Shown here: one piece after another, positions 15,571 to 24,327 of the stretch
Numbering within the stretch: the stretch's first letter is position 1
Layout: every line of letters begins with the position of its first letter
DNA from: a virus
Reading direction: 5' to 3' (one strand)
Virus record (IMG/VR): IMGVR_UViG_3300008267_000082
Span: 1-47,394 of that record
DNA: 47,394 nt
Notes under the pieces: generated by a model
What the model was told of the DNA's origin: nothing
The model's input: the letters and a program-made list of their open reading frames with translations, nothing else
The model's database searches: none
Translations under genes and position numbers: made by a program

Positions 15571-16640
15571 TATCTTATAATTTTAAAAATACAATCTCCA
15601 TCACTCACAACGGTTTCCCCAGAATTTAATACGCTTTTTATTAATACTTTATAATATCTTTCAGGTTCTAAACCATTTACGTATATATCGAAATAACTTC
15701 CATTGGTATCGCAACTTATTTTTGTATATGAATTATCAAAATCTATAATCATATCTTCTGTTTTTACGTCTTGTATAGCCCAATAAGAACTACTAGGCAA
15801 CGCTTTATTTACCGTATATATAGATGCTGTAGAGAAAGTTCTAACAGGGTATTTATCTCTTGCTGATATTCTAAATGTGTATTTTTCTGTTTTGTTCTTG
15901 ATATAGAGTGGATTATTGGCTATATTCAATATAGTGTTAGAATTACCAATTACCTGTAAACTTCCTGTATTATATACCGAATCGTCCCATCGCATTTCTA
16001 AGCATGGAGGAAAAATGGTTCTAGTGTCTATACTAAAATAATTCAATACTATATATGAATCGCTACGATTTTCTAAGCTTGAAGAATGCTTTATTAGTAT
16101 GCCATAATTATTTTGCCCGCTAGACCAATTAGAAAATATACTTGTAACTTTTACCTCTATGTCTTTACTATCATTGTATGAAAAACTTTGAGTTACGGCA
16201 GGACTTGTCCAAGAGCCTCCACCAGGCGTTATATAGAATGAGGCGTTTGTCCAATTATTTGATGATCCCGTATAAGATGCTGTACTATACCATGATACTC
16301 CATTAAATATAGCTGGGTTATCCAAATACTTACCCGTTCCCATATTCCAAGAATTATCTACTTGATGAAAATTTAAGGTATACGGTGACGTCAAATCTTC
16401 GGCAGTCGATAGATACAATTTTAAGTATACATCGTAAGTATTTGAACTTTTTAATGTATTAATTTTTTGAATGTCAGAATCGCTAAACTTTATTAGTGAT
16501 CTTCTTATATCATCTGATCCAGCAACTACTGAAGAATTTTTTACAGACACTTCTAAAATTTCATCTAATCCAGTATTTTTAGATGGATATGCAGAGTATA
16601 GGGTAGCGTCTGCTTCAGGAAATATTTTATATACTGACAT
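15570..16640 (-). CDS. DNRLRE-domain-like virion protein
   Basis: The 356 residues begin with a pattern typical of DNRLRE-type beta-sandwich domains of surface and adhesion proteins: ADATLYSAYPSKNTGLDE (residues 10-27), R-R-S-L-I-K-F, YLKLYLSTAEDL, NSWNMGTGKY and GVSW. A second part (about 210-356) looks like a fibronectin-like beta domain ending Y-Y-K-V-L-I-K. It sits between gp6 and the large gp7-position protein, a place for baseplate wedge or fibre-docking proteins. The DNRLRE call rests on the motif pattern and is fairly good; the role in the virion is inferred from position. Confidence 0.6.
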   Translation of the reverse strand: MSVYKIFPEADATLYSAYPSKNTGLDEILEVSVKNSSVVAGSDDIRRSLIKFSDSDIQKINTLKSSNTYDVYLKLYLSTAEDLTSPYTLNFHQVDNSWNMGTGKYLDNPAIFNGVSWYSTASYTGSSNNWTNASFYITPGGGSWTSPAVTQSFSYNDSKDIEVKVTSIFSNWSSGQNNYGILIKHSSSLENRSDSYIVLNYFSIDTRTIFPPCLEMRWDDSVYNTGSLQVIGNSNTILNIANNPLYIKNKTEKYTFRISARDKYPVRTFSTASIYTVNKALPSSSYWAIQDVKTEDMIIDFDNSYTKISCDTNGSYFDIYVNGLEPERYYKVLIKSVLNSGETVVSDGDCIFKIIR

Positions 16641-16659
16641 TTAAATTGTTTTTTAAAAA

Positions 16660-18513
16660 TTAAAAAGTAACTACCCTGCCTTGAATGTCTTTACCTAAGT
16701 ACTTAACTTCGAAAATACTTGGATCAAGAGATGGATATAATATATCGTTTATAGTTGCTCCTGGTATATCATAAGAATATTTAGAGTAACCAGAAGATTC
16801 TCCATATAGATTAGTAATTTGTACATTTTGAGTAGTTTGCACGCCTTGTACTTGATCTAGTAGCGAATATATATTCGATATTATTATGGGTTGATTTATT
16901 TGAAAATTATCTATATTAAAATAATCTTGTAAAGCAGTTATGCATCTAGCGATAACATCTTGACCTGAAAAATTTGGTCTAATTATGACATCAAAATTAC
17001 AACCGATATTGATTATAAAAGCACTTTTTATGTTTATAGTATCGGTCATCATTCTATATTCAGATAGATATGTATCTACGTTTTGCGATAGCGCTTGAGA
17101 TGGTTCTGCTAAATTACCAGTTGAATCTAATCCAAGTATATATAGACTAACTAATGATTGATCTCTATTCGCTGGACTATTTTTTGAATATTGAGTGAAT
17201 GTTGAATCGTCTTTTGTAACATATACTTTAGATATTTTTCCAAATTTAGGATGCATAGATAATACTCTTGACATATAATCCTGTTGAGTAACTGCTCTTA
17301 ATTGACTTGAATATTGAACCATTGAATTCATTCTCAATTCCTCTACAGTATCTCCATCGCCACCTCCAGCGGCAGGTAATGGATTATTAGTAACAACACT
17401 ATTTTGTTGAGAAGTGTTATTTCCAGTAACAGTGAAAGAAATTGGTACAGTTAGTTGATTAGATTGAGCGTTTGCTGATGCTCCACCTCCAACCAAATAT
17501 TGAACGGTTAGTGTTGTATTTTTTGGAGTTAATCCATAGGTTTGTGTAGTTACAAAATTAGTTGGGTCGAAAGCTGTATTCAGCAAAGTTAGACCGTTTG
17601 TTAATCCCATTCCTACAGTGCTTGGATCTGGTATTAGCACCGAATCAGCAACTGAATTTATACCTGATCCAAATTCTAAAATTAAAGATTGATTTGATAA
17701 CACTCTACTAATGAATCTACGAGGTACACTTATTTTATCTATAATATATGGCACTTGATTACTAAACTGATTTAGACTCGGATAATTAGTTGAAGTATTT
17801 TGAACGGGATTAAATATATAATCTTGCGCAAGATACGGAACTTCGTACCAAATATTGCCGCTACTATCAGTTACATTAACTATTGATATGATATTAGAAT
17901 CGTTTAAAGTTATTCTAGGAAATCTGTCTGAATTGCCAAAAGAAAATGTTTGAGATTTCAATTGTCCTGAAATCGCTTTTGCTGATTTCTTTAATAGATA
18001 TTTATCAGGATTTCCAGAACTCAAACTATAAATAGAAACGTCTGTTGGATCATATGATGAAGAAGTTGTAAAATCCACTTTTTCTGGTACATAAAAATAG
18101 GCAGTACTAGAAACATTAGATTGAACTTGCATCCCGGGTTGAATTACTAATGCGAAGTCAAAATCTGGATAATATTGACCGCCAACTATTTTTGAAGGCA
18201 CTGTTTGAAATACATCTAGATCTGCAATAGCAGCAGAGGTTATTTTAGGTCTATATCCTAACATATAAGCTAAAGAATATAAATTGTTTGGCTGTTTTGC
18301 ATATTGTAAAAAAGTCTCTTGTAATTGATTATCTAAATAATAAGACAACACATCTCCAATGTATGCAGCCATTTCTATAAACATAGATCCTGGGGAAGCC
18401 TGACTGAAATCATTATACACAGTGGGAAAATAAGATTTAGCGTATTCTATCAAATCTGATTTGAAAGTAGAAAAATCTTTATTTAAATAATTTATTTGTT
18501 TTTTATTTGCCAT
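16660..18513 (-). CDS. gp6: Baseplate wedge protein gp6 (baseplate J family)
   Basis: The 617 residues are close to T4 gp6 (660). The N-terminus has INYLNKDFSTFKSDLIEYAK and ASPGSMFIEMAAYIGDVLSY (about 39-58), the typical gp6/baseplate-J opening, and the middle carries EELRMNSMVQYSSQLRAVTQ and DYMSRVLSMHPKFGKI, the conserved J-type block. gp6 forms the iris ring that holds the wedges of the baseplate together and drives its change of shape at contraction. The start overlaps the gp25 stop as TAATG. The gp25-gp6 pairing is a strong context match to contractile tails in general. Confidence 0.9.
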   Translation of the reverse strand: MANKKQINYLNKDFSTFKSDLIEYAKSYFPTVYNDFSQASPGSMFIEMAAYIGDVLSYYLDNQLQETFLQYAKQPNNLYSLAYMLGYRPKITSAAIADLDVFQTVPSKIVGGQYYPDFDFALVIQPGMQVQSNVSSTAYFYVPEKVDFTTSSSYDPTDVSIYSLSSGNPDKYLLKKSAKAISGQLKSQTFSFGNSDRFPRITLNDSNIISIVNVTDSSGNIWYEVPYLAQDYIFNPVQNTSTNYPSLNQFSNQVPYIIDKISVPRRFISRVLSNQSLILEFGSGINSVADSVLIPDPSTVGMGLTNGLTLLNTAFDPTNFVTTQTYGLTPKNTTLTVQYLVGGGASANAQSNQLTVPISFTVTGNNTSQQNSVVTNNPLPAAGGGDGDTVEELRMNSMVQYSSQLRAVTQQDYMSRVLSMHPKFGKISKVYVTKDDSTFTQYSKNSPANRDQSLVSLYILGLDSTGNLAEPSQALSQNVDTYLSEYRMMTDTINIKSAFIINIGCNFDVIIRPNFSGQDVIARCITALQDYFNIDNFQINQPIIISNIYSLLDQVQGVQTTQNVQITNLYGESSGYSKYSYDIPGATINDILYPSLDPSIFEVKYLGKDIQGRVVTF

Positions 18514-18929
18514 TATTTAGTATTTTGAATAGCTATAGTTACCGTATCTGTTTCGTTAGTATTTAAAATAGTGTAAAAAAATTTTATATTTATAGAATTA
18601 TCATCAATATTAGATAGTATATCTATATTTTGCACTTCAATATTGGGAAAATTACTTTTTACTTGGCTAGCTATCTTTAATTTTATTTGATCAAAATTTT
18701 CTTGATTTATTTGTTCAAATAATATCAGTCTTAATCCGCAACCAAAATTAGGGTTCTGAGGTCTTTCATATTTATCGGTAAGCAGAAAATTAATCAAATT
18801 ATATTTTAACTGATCTTTCGTATTATAGACCGTGTTAAAAGCAGACGGAGATTCAAACGGAATACTTACACCAATTCCAGTTGATGCTCTCAAATCTAGC
18901 GGAGAAATATTTTTTATTCCGTAAGCCAT
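18513..18929 (-). CDS. gp25: Baseplate wedge protein gp25 (GPW/gp25 family)
   Basis: The 138 residues match the gp25 family: a central YNTKDQLKYNLINFLLTDKY helix, then ERPQNPNFGCGLRLILFEQ, corresponding to the conserved R-x-x-x-P-x-F-G-x-x-L block. gp25 nucleates sheath assembly on the baseplate and interacts with gp6 and gp53. The gene is coupled on both sides by TAATG overlaps (18929 and 18513). Family lengths are usually 110-140 residues, so it is complete. Confidence 0.9.
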   Translation of the reverse strand: MAYGIKNISPLDLRASTGIGVSIPFESPSAFNTVYNTKDQLKYNLINFLLTDKYERPQNPNFGCGLRLILFEQINQENFDQIKLKIASQVKSNFPNIEVQNIDILSNIDDNSINIKFFYTILNTNETDTVTIAIQNTK

Positions 18930-19387
18930 TATATTGCGCCTTTTGACATTAAGTTTTTCATTAATCCTGAGTAATCAGGAACTTCGTTTATTTGTACCAT
19001 AGAAATATCAGAACTAGGTCTAGCTGTTGTTAGCATACTATTTACATCTCCAACGCGAGCTTCTTTAGGTTGAAAAAAATCTATTGGATTTACATTATCG
19101 CTGGTATATGATAGCGTATCATAATCTTCTCCTTGCATAGACATCGCTGTTTCATTTAATAGCGAATTTAATGGGGAAGAGTTTGTAAACTGCAAATTAT
19201 TTTGCTTTTTATAAGTTTCAGGAGTGTTTAATGTTATTGGAACTTGAGATTTTTTCATCTCCTTGATAACATTGTTAATCCCAGAATTGGATTGTTTATT
19301 TTCATTCAATATTCTTGGTAACTCTTCTCTTAAAGCCGCTTTTACTTCCTCTCTAATTAATTTTCTAAGTAAATCTATTTTTGCCAT
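18929..19387 (-). CDS. Hypothetical baseplate-region protein with helical N-terminus
   Basis: The 152 residues start with an amphipathic, charged helix (MAKIDLLRKLIREEVKAAL), then low-complexity, N/S/Q-rich linkers and short hydrophobic motifs spaced through the rest (NSLLNETA, VQINEVPDYSGLMKNLMSKG). It looks like an extended protein that threads along other baseplate components. The start lies three bases after a TATTTATAA motif, so it heads the gp25-gp6 transcript. I recognise the type from marine T4-like phages but know no function. Confidence 0.55.
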   Translation of the reverse strand: MAKIDLLRKLIREEVKAALREELPRILNENKQSNSGINNVIKEMKKSQVPITLNTPETYKKQNNLQFTNSSPLNSLLNETAMSMQGEDYDTLSYTSDNVNPIDFFQPKEARVGDVNSMLTTARPSSDISMVQINEVPDYSGLMKNLMSKGAI

Positions 19388-19390
19388 ATA

Positions 19391-19399
19391 TTATAAATA
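19391..19399 (-). promoter_or_regulatory. Candidate late promoter motif TATTTATAA, 3 bases before ATG
   Basis: It sits on the minus strand, directly before the ATG at 19387, and is a second example of a near-leaderless arrangement. It separates the spike/hub genes from the wedge genes. Confidence 0.5.
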
Positions 19400-19409
19400 T
19401 TATTTTTAA

Positions 19410-21521
19410 TTATTTTAACGAAGAATTTTCTTTCTTTAATTGAGCATTTCTCTCTTCTAATTTTTTTATTTTTTCTTTTAGATCCTTTATTTTTCGTCTT
19501 AACAACAATATCGCTGCTGGATTTGCAACGGTCGCAGCTATTGCCACAAGGTATCTTTTTATTCTTGAATTGTGGAAATTAATTTGTTCTACATTTGCTT
19601 TTATCTCATCATCGTTTGCAGACCTCTTAATTTTAGCGACTTTTTTATTTTTAACTTTATTATTAGGATCTGATTTTTGTAATGAATCTGCAAGTTGTCG
19701 TTTTTGTTTTGCCATTTGTACTCTCATACGACGACGTAAACGCTTTCCACCTTTTAATTTATTTATAAATGCGTTTAAATTTAGAGAATCATCTTGTTCC
19801 TCTTCCTCCTCGTCTTCATCCTCGTTGTCTGGACTATCATTAATAACATCAATATTTAATTCGTCTATTGTGTCTATAGATATAGTAGGATCTTCTAAAT
19901 AATTGGATGCTTCTTCGTAAATATTTAATTCTGCAGCAGATGTGGTTCCCTGTAGAGATTTTACTAGGTTTTTACTAATTAGCAGCAGTTTTACTTCTTG
20001 AATAATAACATTATCGTCAGACGCAAAAGTTGGTGTAGATTCAATGACAACGTTTCCGTCTTTATCTAACGCGACGCCATATCTTCTTTTTCTTGGAACA
20101 TTAAGATCTGTTAATTTTTCATCAAGTATAGAAATACTGTAACCTCCAAAAGTTTTTTGCCTATTTTCCTTATTGTTATTATATGTGTCTAAATAATTTT
20201 TAAAAATAGCTACGGTCGAATCCAACTGATCTATGGAATTCTTCATCTCTGAAACTAGAGAAGGATCCATATTATCACAATTTTCTAGATTTAGCAAAGA
20301 TATTTTTAAGTTATCAGATATTTCTTGTAATTTAATTATTATACCATTTATCAAATTAAAAATAGAATCAAGCACGATACTTATTTCTTGTAATCTATTT
20401 TGAAAATACTTTACTGTATCTACAATTTTACCATTGGCTTCTGACATTAGTGTAGATAATCCTAAAATCGTAAATATATTGGGCACAGCTAACAATTTCA
20501 AAAACTTATTAATTATCTTTAATACGAAAACTAATATTAAACAAACTTGTATAATAGTTCTGCCCAAGTTAACGTAAGATATTATTTGATTACAGACATT
20601 TTGAATGCTTGTTAAAGTTCTTAAAATACTCTTAATAGTTCTTGCAATTTTCTTTGGGTCAATTAGTTTATCTAATTTTTTTAGTTGTTCTTGTATTTCT
20701 CCTCCTGCAATATTATTAGCAAAACTGACTAAATCTTTCGGTGTTGATAGAGCTTGTATAGCAATACATACGTTTCTTGTTTTATCTATATAATCTAAAG
20801 CTTTTTTTACATCAGCTGATGCTAAATTTCTTGGATCTGAATATTGAGAGAAAAACGATAGTATATTATTTATACCGTTTTCAAATATGGTAATTTGTGG
20901 AAATGCTTGTAAAAGTTCAGGATTTTTGAATATCTCTTGAGAATTTACGCCTACTATATTTTCTAAAAACTGTCTTACGTCTGTTATTAAGTCTCCTAGC
21001 GCTGTTGTGCTTGCTATTGAATTAAAATCTGTATATTCACTATAGTATTTATCTATTAGCCCTTGTATATCATAAGCTGTTTTTTGCAATGTAAATTTTA
21101 CTCTTCCATACGTAGTATTAATTTCTTGTCTATTTTTTAAAGGATCGAATTTACTACTTTGTACTGCGTTGCTAGACGCAATATACGTAAATAGAGAACA
21201 TAAATCAATAGAAGAAAATAATTTTACTATATTTATAAGACCATAATCTAAAGGATTACTAAATTTTCCATTTTTGAGACCAAATTCAGAAGTGCCTTTT
21301 CCATAGTAATATTGATCTATCTTGTCTTCGATTTTTGTTACTATATCTTGTATAGTATGGCTTATTTTACCGAATCCCTCAGCAAGACTTTTACCGGGAG
21401 GCGGCGGAGTTTTGATTGCTCCCTGTAAAGTTTGTGCATTAACAGGATTATTTGGCACAGCAATAGTAGAAGGTGCGTTTCTTACGGATACTGGAGGATT
21501 ATTTATGGAATTGTTTCCCAT
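19410..21521 (-). CDS. Large tail/baseplate hub-region protein, possible tape measure
   Basis: The 703-residue protein has a P/N-rich N-terminus (1-45, with TPPPPGKS), a long helical middle with a strongly hydrophobic stretch (about 320-360, including VCLILVFVLKIINKFLKLL), an acidic run (EDEDEEEEEQDD, about 568-579), and a highly basic helical C-terminus with a terminal coiled coil (about 660-703). The hydrophobic helices between long helical parts are seen in tape measure proteins, but 703 residues would make a fairly short tail and other hub proteins could look the same. It overlaps the spike gene upstream (TAATG at 21521), which places it in the hub/spike cluster. No direct T4 match seen. 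Confidence 0.5.
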   Translation of the reverse strand: MGNNSINNPPVSVRNAPSTIAVPNNPVNAQTLQGAIKTPPPPGKSLAEGFGKISHTIQDIVTKIEDKIDQYYYGKGTSEFGLKNGKFSNPLDYGLINIVKLFSSIDLCSLFTYIASSNAVQSSKFDPLKNRQEINTTYGRVKFTLQKTAYDIQGLIDKYYSEYTDFNSIASTTALGDLITDVRQFLENIVGVNSQEIFKNPELLQAFPQITIFENGINNILSFFSQYSDPRNLASADVKKALDYIDKTRNVCIAIQALSTPKDLVSFANNIAGGEIQEQLKKLDKLIDPKKIARTIKSILRTLTSIQNVCNQIISYVNLGRTIIQVCLILVFVLKIINKFLKLLAVPNIFTILGLSTLMSEANGKIVDTVKYFQNRLQEISIVLDSIFNLINGIIIKLQEISDNLKISLLNLENCDNMDPSLVSEMKNSIDQLDSTVAIFKNYLDTYNNNKENRQKTFGGYSISILDEKLTDLNVPRKRRYGVALDKDGNVVIESTPTFASDDNVIIQEVKLLLISKNLVKSLQGTTSAAELNIYEEASNYLEDPTISIDTIDELNIDVINDSPDNEDEDEEEEEQDDSLNLNAFINKLKGGKRLRRRMRVQMAKQKRQLADSLQKSDPNNKVKNKKVAKIKRSANDDEIKANVEQINFHNSRIKRYLVAIAATVANPAAILLLRRKIKDLKEKIKKLEERNAQLKKENSSLK

Positions 21522-21964
21522 TATTTTGTAAATGTTACTTTAGATAATGGATATTGAGGATTATCTTTATTTTGTAATCTGGGTATTAGATTTTTACAAG
21601 TTGTATATAATTTATCTCCTGCCGCTTTAATTGCTAAAAAAGACGCTGCAGGACTTGTATCGGATACTCTTTGTAGTTGAGAAGCTAATGATTGTAAATC
21701 TGTAACAATATCTAAAAATTGTGATAAAAAGGTCTTGCCTAATAAAATAGGTTCTCCTTGAGTTGAGGCTTTGTGACCTAATTCTATTTTATCAGAATCT
21801 ATTAAAATAGCATTTTTAGCGTCTAAATTGATAGTATCAGTAGAAGACAGCGCAACCATTTGTTTACCAAATAAGAAAATACCTTCGTTCTTCGAATGGA
21901 CAAGAACTCTATCTGATGAGAGTATTATCTGTCTGCCTTTATATGGAAAATCTGGATCTAACAT
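21521..21964 (-). CDS. Baseplate spike C-terminal-like protein (beta-helix repeats)
   Basis: The first 70 of 147 residues form short repeats of the type seen in the triple beta-helix of gp5/VgrG spikes: QIILSSDRVLVHSK, GIFLFGKQMVALSS, TINLDAKNAILIDS and KIELGHKASTQGEPILLGK. The rest is helical. In T4 these repeats are the C-terminal part of gp5; here they are on a separate polypeptide encoded right after the gp5-like OB-fold gene, so the spike appears to be built from two chains. It ends at the shared base 21521 with the next start (TAATG). Confidence 0.7.
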   Translation of the reverse strand: MLDPDFPYKGRQIILSSDRVLVHSKNEGIFLFGKQMVALSSTDTINLDAKNAILIDSDKIELGHKASTQGEPILLGKTFLSQFLDIVTDLQSLASQLQRVSDTSPAASFLAIKAAGDKLYTTCKNLIPRLQNKDNPQYPLSKVTFTK

Positions 21965-21967
21965 ATT

Positions 21968-22933
21968 TTATATTCTATCGTTTTGAATTTCTTCGGTATT
22001 ATTTTGAGAATTATTCGTAATTACATTTGTATTTACGGCATTTCTATCTTGATCTGCGGCTGATAGGAATTCGTTGGTTTTGAAATATCTTTCAGGGCGT
22101 TTAGCGTCTGCTACTTGAGGATTGTTAGCTTTACTAGTAGCATACGATCTTTTTGGAAATAGATTAATATCAGTCATTATAATGCTATGATCTTCTGTTA
22201 AATATATAGACGATCCGTCTTTATTAATATCTTCAAAAAAAGTAGGAGAATCCATTTCAGCAGAACTAGGGGATCTTTGTTTATTAGTGATAATAGTAAT
22301 AGGTTTTCCATTATCGGTATTATCTGACCATGTATTGTATTTATTCATGTTTGGTACGCTAGATCCAAATCTAATAGATTGACCAAATCTACCTTGAATT
22401 ATTATATCTCCCTCAAAAGGTCTAAGTTGTTTTACATTTATTTGTTCTTCGAAAGTAAATCCTTGAGCAACAGGAACGTTATCTATTTTTTCTTGAGAGT
22501 CATAGTCAGAAGAGATTCTGGTGTTTTTAACTTGTGCGGTAAAAACATCCAATCTTGGAAATACATTATGATGAGGATCTCCCCATGTAGAAAATGGTGG
22601 AAGATAGTAATAGTCTTGTTCTTTTGAACCGTCGTTCATATCTGAAGAAGGTCCAGAAAAAATTAAAACTTGTTCACCGATGTTAGGATAATGCCGAATA
22701 TTTCCAAACATCGGATATGCCTTTCTTGAATTATTAGAGTTTGCGTTAGCACCTGATTTATTTATAAATAAGGGCTCATAGTATATTGCGCCTAAATCTT
22801 TTTCGCACGTGTAATCTGGATCTGCAATAGTATTTGTTTTTTGAGATCCTAATATAACTCTATTGACTCTGCCTACAAAAAATGGAGGTAACGAACCCTC
22901 AGCGCTTGCGCCATTATATACATCAAAAGCCAT
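21968..22933 (-). CDS. gp5: Baseplate spike protein, gp5-like OB-fold without lysozyme domain
   Basis: The 321 residues begin with a gp5/VgrG-type OB-fold: FFVGRVNRVILG (18-29), then IRHYPNIGEQVLIFSGP (about 79-95). The middle has EGDIIIQGRFGQSIRFGSS (about 174-192), the conserved strand pair that leads into the spike helix. No lysozyme domain is inserted, unlike T4 gp5 (575 residues), and the C-terminus is polar and N-rich. The protein probably forms the trimeric base of the membrane-piercing spike, with the next gene providing further beta-helix repeats. Cell-wall digestion during entry must be done by another protein, if at all. Confidence 0.75.
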   Translation of the reverse strand: MAFDVYNGASAEGSLPPFFVGRVNRVILGSQKTNTIADPDYTCEKDLGAIYYEPLFINKSGANANSNNSRKAYPMFGNIRHYPNIGEQVLIFSGPSSDMNDGSKEQDYYYLPPFSTWGDPHHNVFPRLDVFTAQVKNTRISSDYDSQEKIDNVPVAQGFTFEEQINVKQLRPFEGDIIIQGRFGQSIRFGSSVPNMNKYNTWSDNTDNGKPITIITNKQRSPSSAEMDSPTFFEDINKDGSSIYLTEDHSIIMTDINLFPKRSYATSKANNPQVADAKRPERYFKTNEFLSAADQDRNAVNTNVITNNSQNNTEEIQNDRI

Positions 22934-22934
22934 G

Positions 22935-23291
22935 TTAATTAATTAATTTTTTATCTTCTTTTGGAAGAATAGAGTTAACTTCACTAAATAACTGAGCTAT
23001 ATCTTTTTCAGAGAGTAATCCCGTATCTCCTTCTGAAGATTGAGCTTTCTCTGCAGCTTTTTGAAATAAATGAAGTATCTTCATAAGAACTTCATCATTT
23101 TTTAAACTAGAATCAAAAAAACCTTTTAATAGCGGAACTATAATGATGGCATCGCCTGGCGAAGATATTAATTCAGACAATCTCTCTATCTCAGAAGAAA
23201 GTTTATTTTCTTGAGTTTTGTGTTTGTCATAAACTTCTTTGACTAGATCTGAAATCTTTTTTCCTTTGAATATTTCTTTATCTAAATCCAT
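22935..23291 (-). CDS. Small helical tail-region protein of unknown function
   Basis: The 118 residues are mostly helical and charged, with FKGKKISDLVKEVYDKHKTQ at the N-terminus, a loop SSPGDAIIIVPLLKGFFD in the middle, and SLKNDEVLMKILHLFQKA. Proteins of this type are found beside the gp5-like gene in marine T4-like phages, but I know no function. It is preceded by a TATTTATAT motif overlapping the end of the sigma factor gene, and ends one base before the spike start. Confidence 0.55.
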   Translation of the reverse strand: MDLDKEIFKGKKISDLVKEVYDKHKTQENKLSSEIERLSELISSPGDAIIIVPLLKGFFDSSLKNDEVLMKILHLFQKAAEKAQSSEGDTGLLSEKDIAQLFSEVNSILPKEDKKLIN

Positions 23292-23300
23292 TATTTTTTT

Positions 23301-23309
23301 ATATAAATA
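23301..23309 (-). promoter_or_regulatory. Candidate late promoter motif TATTTATAT
   Basis: It sits on the minus strand, nine bases before the ATG at 23291 and just after the stop of the sigma factor gene. It would separate expression of the sigma factor from that of the spike and hub genes. Confidence 0.45.
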
Positions 23310-24059
23310 TCAATGGTCTATATTTTGTATGTAATGTTCTAATATTCGTTTATATACAGATTTTAGTTTTTTTATAACTTTTGTTATTGTTATAGAGGGA
23401 ACGTCTGCTATTTCTTTTACATAGATAAAAATAGCTTTTTTATTGAATATGTCTATATTGTTTCTTTTCCTAAATATTTCAAGTATAGCATCTGCTGTCT
23501 TGAGATCTTCAGCTTTGTCAAACATTTCAAACATTTTATCATCTATTTCTTTTATAAACATGTCGATTACACCTAATCTATCTATATCATTAGATTCTGG
23601 CTTCTCAATAAGTAGATCTATGGTCTTCTCTTCGTTGTGAATTTCTTGAAAATCTGTTTTAGACAGTATTTTTTTATAGTTCTTTTGATTATAAAGTATC
23701 AAATATCTTTTTACTATAGTTCCAAAATACGAATATGCTTTTCCTTTCGATTGATCATATAAATCTATTTTTTGAAGTAAAAAAGATATTACTTCGTATT
23801 TAAGATCTTCGATATTATCTACGTCGGTGTAGTAAAATTTAAAAGTATGAATTATATTTTCAGCTAATTTGTAAAATGCATTATGTATTTTTTCATTATA
23901 TAGCCTATTTTTTTCATCGTAGGTCTTAGCTACTCTATACGCTAATATCGCATTTTCAGTATCTTCAGTAAAATATACGTTTTTCGTTTTGGGCTTTCTT
24001 TTTCTCGGAGCTCCTTTTTTAGTCAATTGGACTATTTCTATTTCTTTATTATCACTCAT
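23310..24059 (-). CDS. gp55: Late transcription sigma factor, gp55-like
   Basis: The 249-residue product has a basic N-terminal segment (GAPRKRKPKTKNVYF) and then the conserved region of T4-type late sigma factors: ENAILAYRVAKTYDEKNRLY, FYKLAENIIHTFKFYYTD (about 62-79) and DQSKGKAYSYFGTIVKRYLI (about 98-117), which corresponds to sigma region 2 with core-binding and -10 recognition parts. The C-terminus (about 205-240) may be a reduced region 4. gp55 redirects host RNA polymerase to late promoters, in T4 with the sliding clamp. The protein probably reads the TATTTATWA motif in this window. It overlaps the upstream small membrane protein gene by eight bases. Confidence 0.85.
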   Translation of the reverse strand: MSDNKEIEIVQLTKKGAPRKRKPKTKNVYFTEDTENAILAYRVAKTYDEKNRLYNEKIHNAFYKLAENIIHTFKFYYTDVDNIEDLKYEVISFLLQKIDLYDQSKGKAYSYFGTIVKRYLILYNQKNYKKILSKTDFQEIHNEEKTIDLLIEKPESNDIDRLGVIDMFIKEIDDKMFEMFDKAEDLKTADAILEIFRKRNNIDIFNKKAIFIYVKEIADVPSITITKVIKKLKSVYKRILEHYIQNIDH

Positions 24060-24324
24060 TGGTTAAATAGTCTTTTATTTGCGATTGTATTTGTTTTACC
24101 GAATCGAATAGGGCATGCAATTCAGGATCAGATTGAACCCAAATAGTAGAATCTATTTTTTCTACTGCTTTATCGATTTCTTTTATCGTAGAAAGCATAG
24201 TATCAATAAAGTTATTTTGTTTTATAACAGCGTTTTCTAACTTTTTATTTTTATTAAACAAATTATAAATAATAAAAGATAAAATTGTAATTGGCCAAAG
24301 TATGACCATGATTATTGTAAACAT
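24052..24324 (-). CDS. Membrane-anchored coiled-coil protein
   Basis: The 90 residues have one N-terminal membrane helix (about 3-23, IIMVILWPITILSFIIYNLF) followed by a polar helix with heptad-like hydrophobics (30-88). It starts three bases after the HD gene and overlaps the gp55-like gene. A single-pass protein with a cytoplasmic coiled coil is often found directly before gp55 in marine T4-like phages, so it may serve late transcription or replication at the membrane; function unknown. Confidence 0.55.
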   Translation of the reverse strand: MFTIIMVILWPITILSFIIYNLFNKNKKLENAVIKQNNFIDTMLSTIKEIDKAVEKIDSTIWVQSDPELHALFDSVKQIQSQIKDYLTNE

Positions 24325-24327
24325 ATT

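Noticed and set aside
19570-19902. 110-codon plus-strand frame inside the 703-residue tail protein
   Set aside because: Antisense to the real gene; the serine runs come from the acidic stretch of the coding strand.
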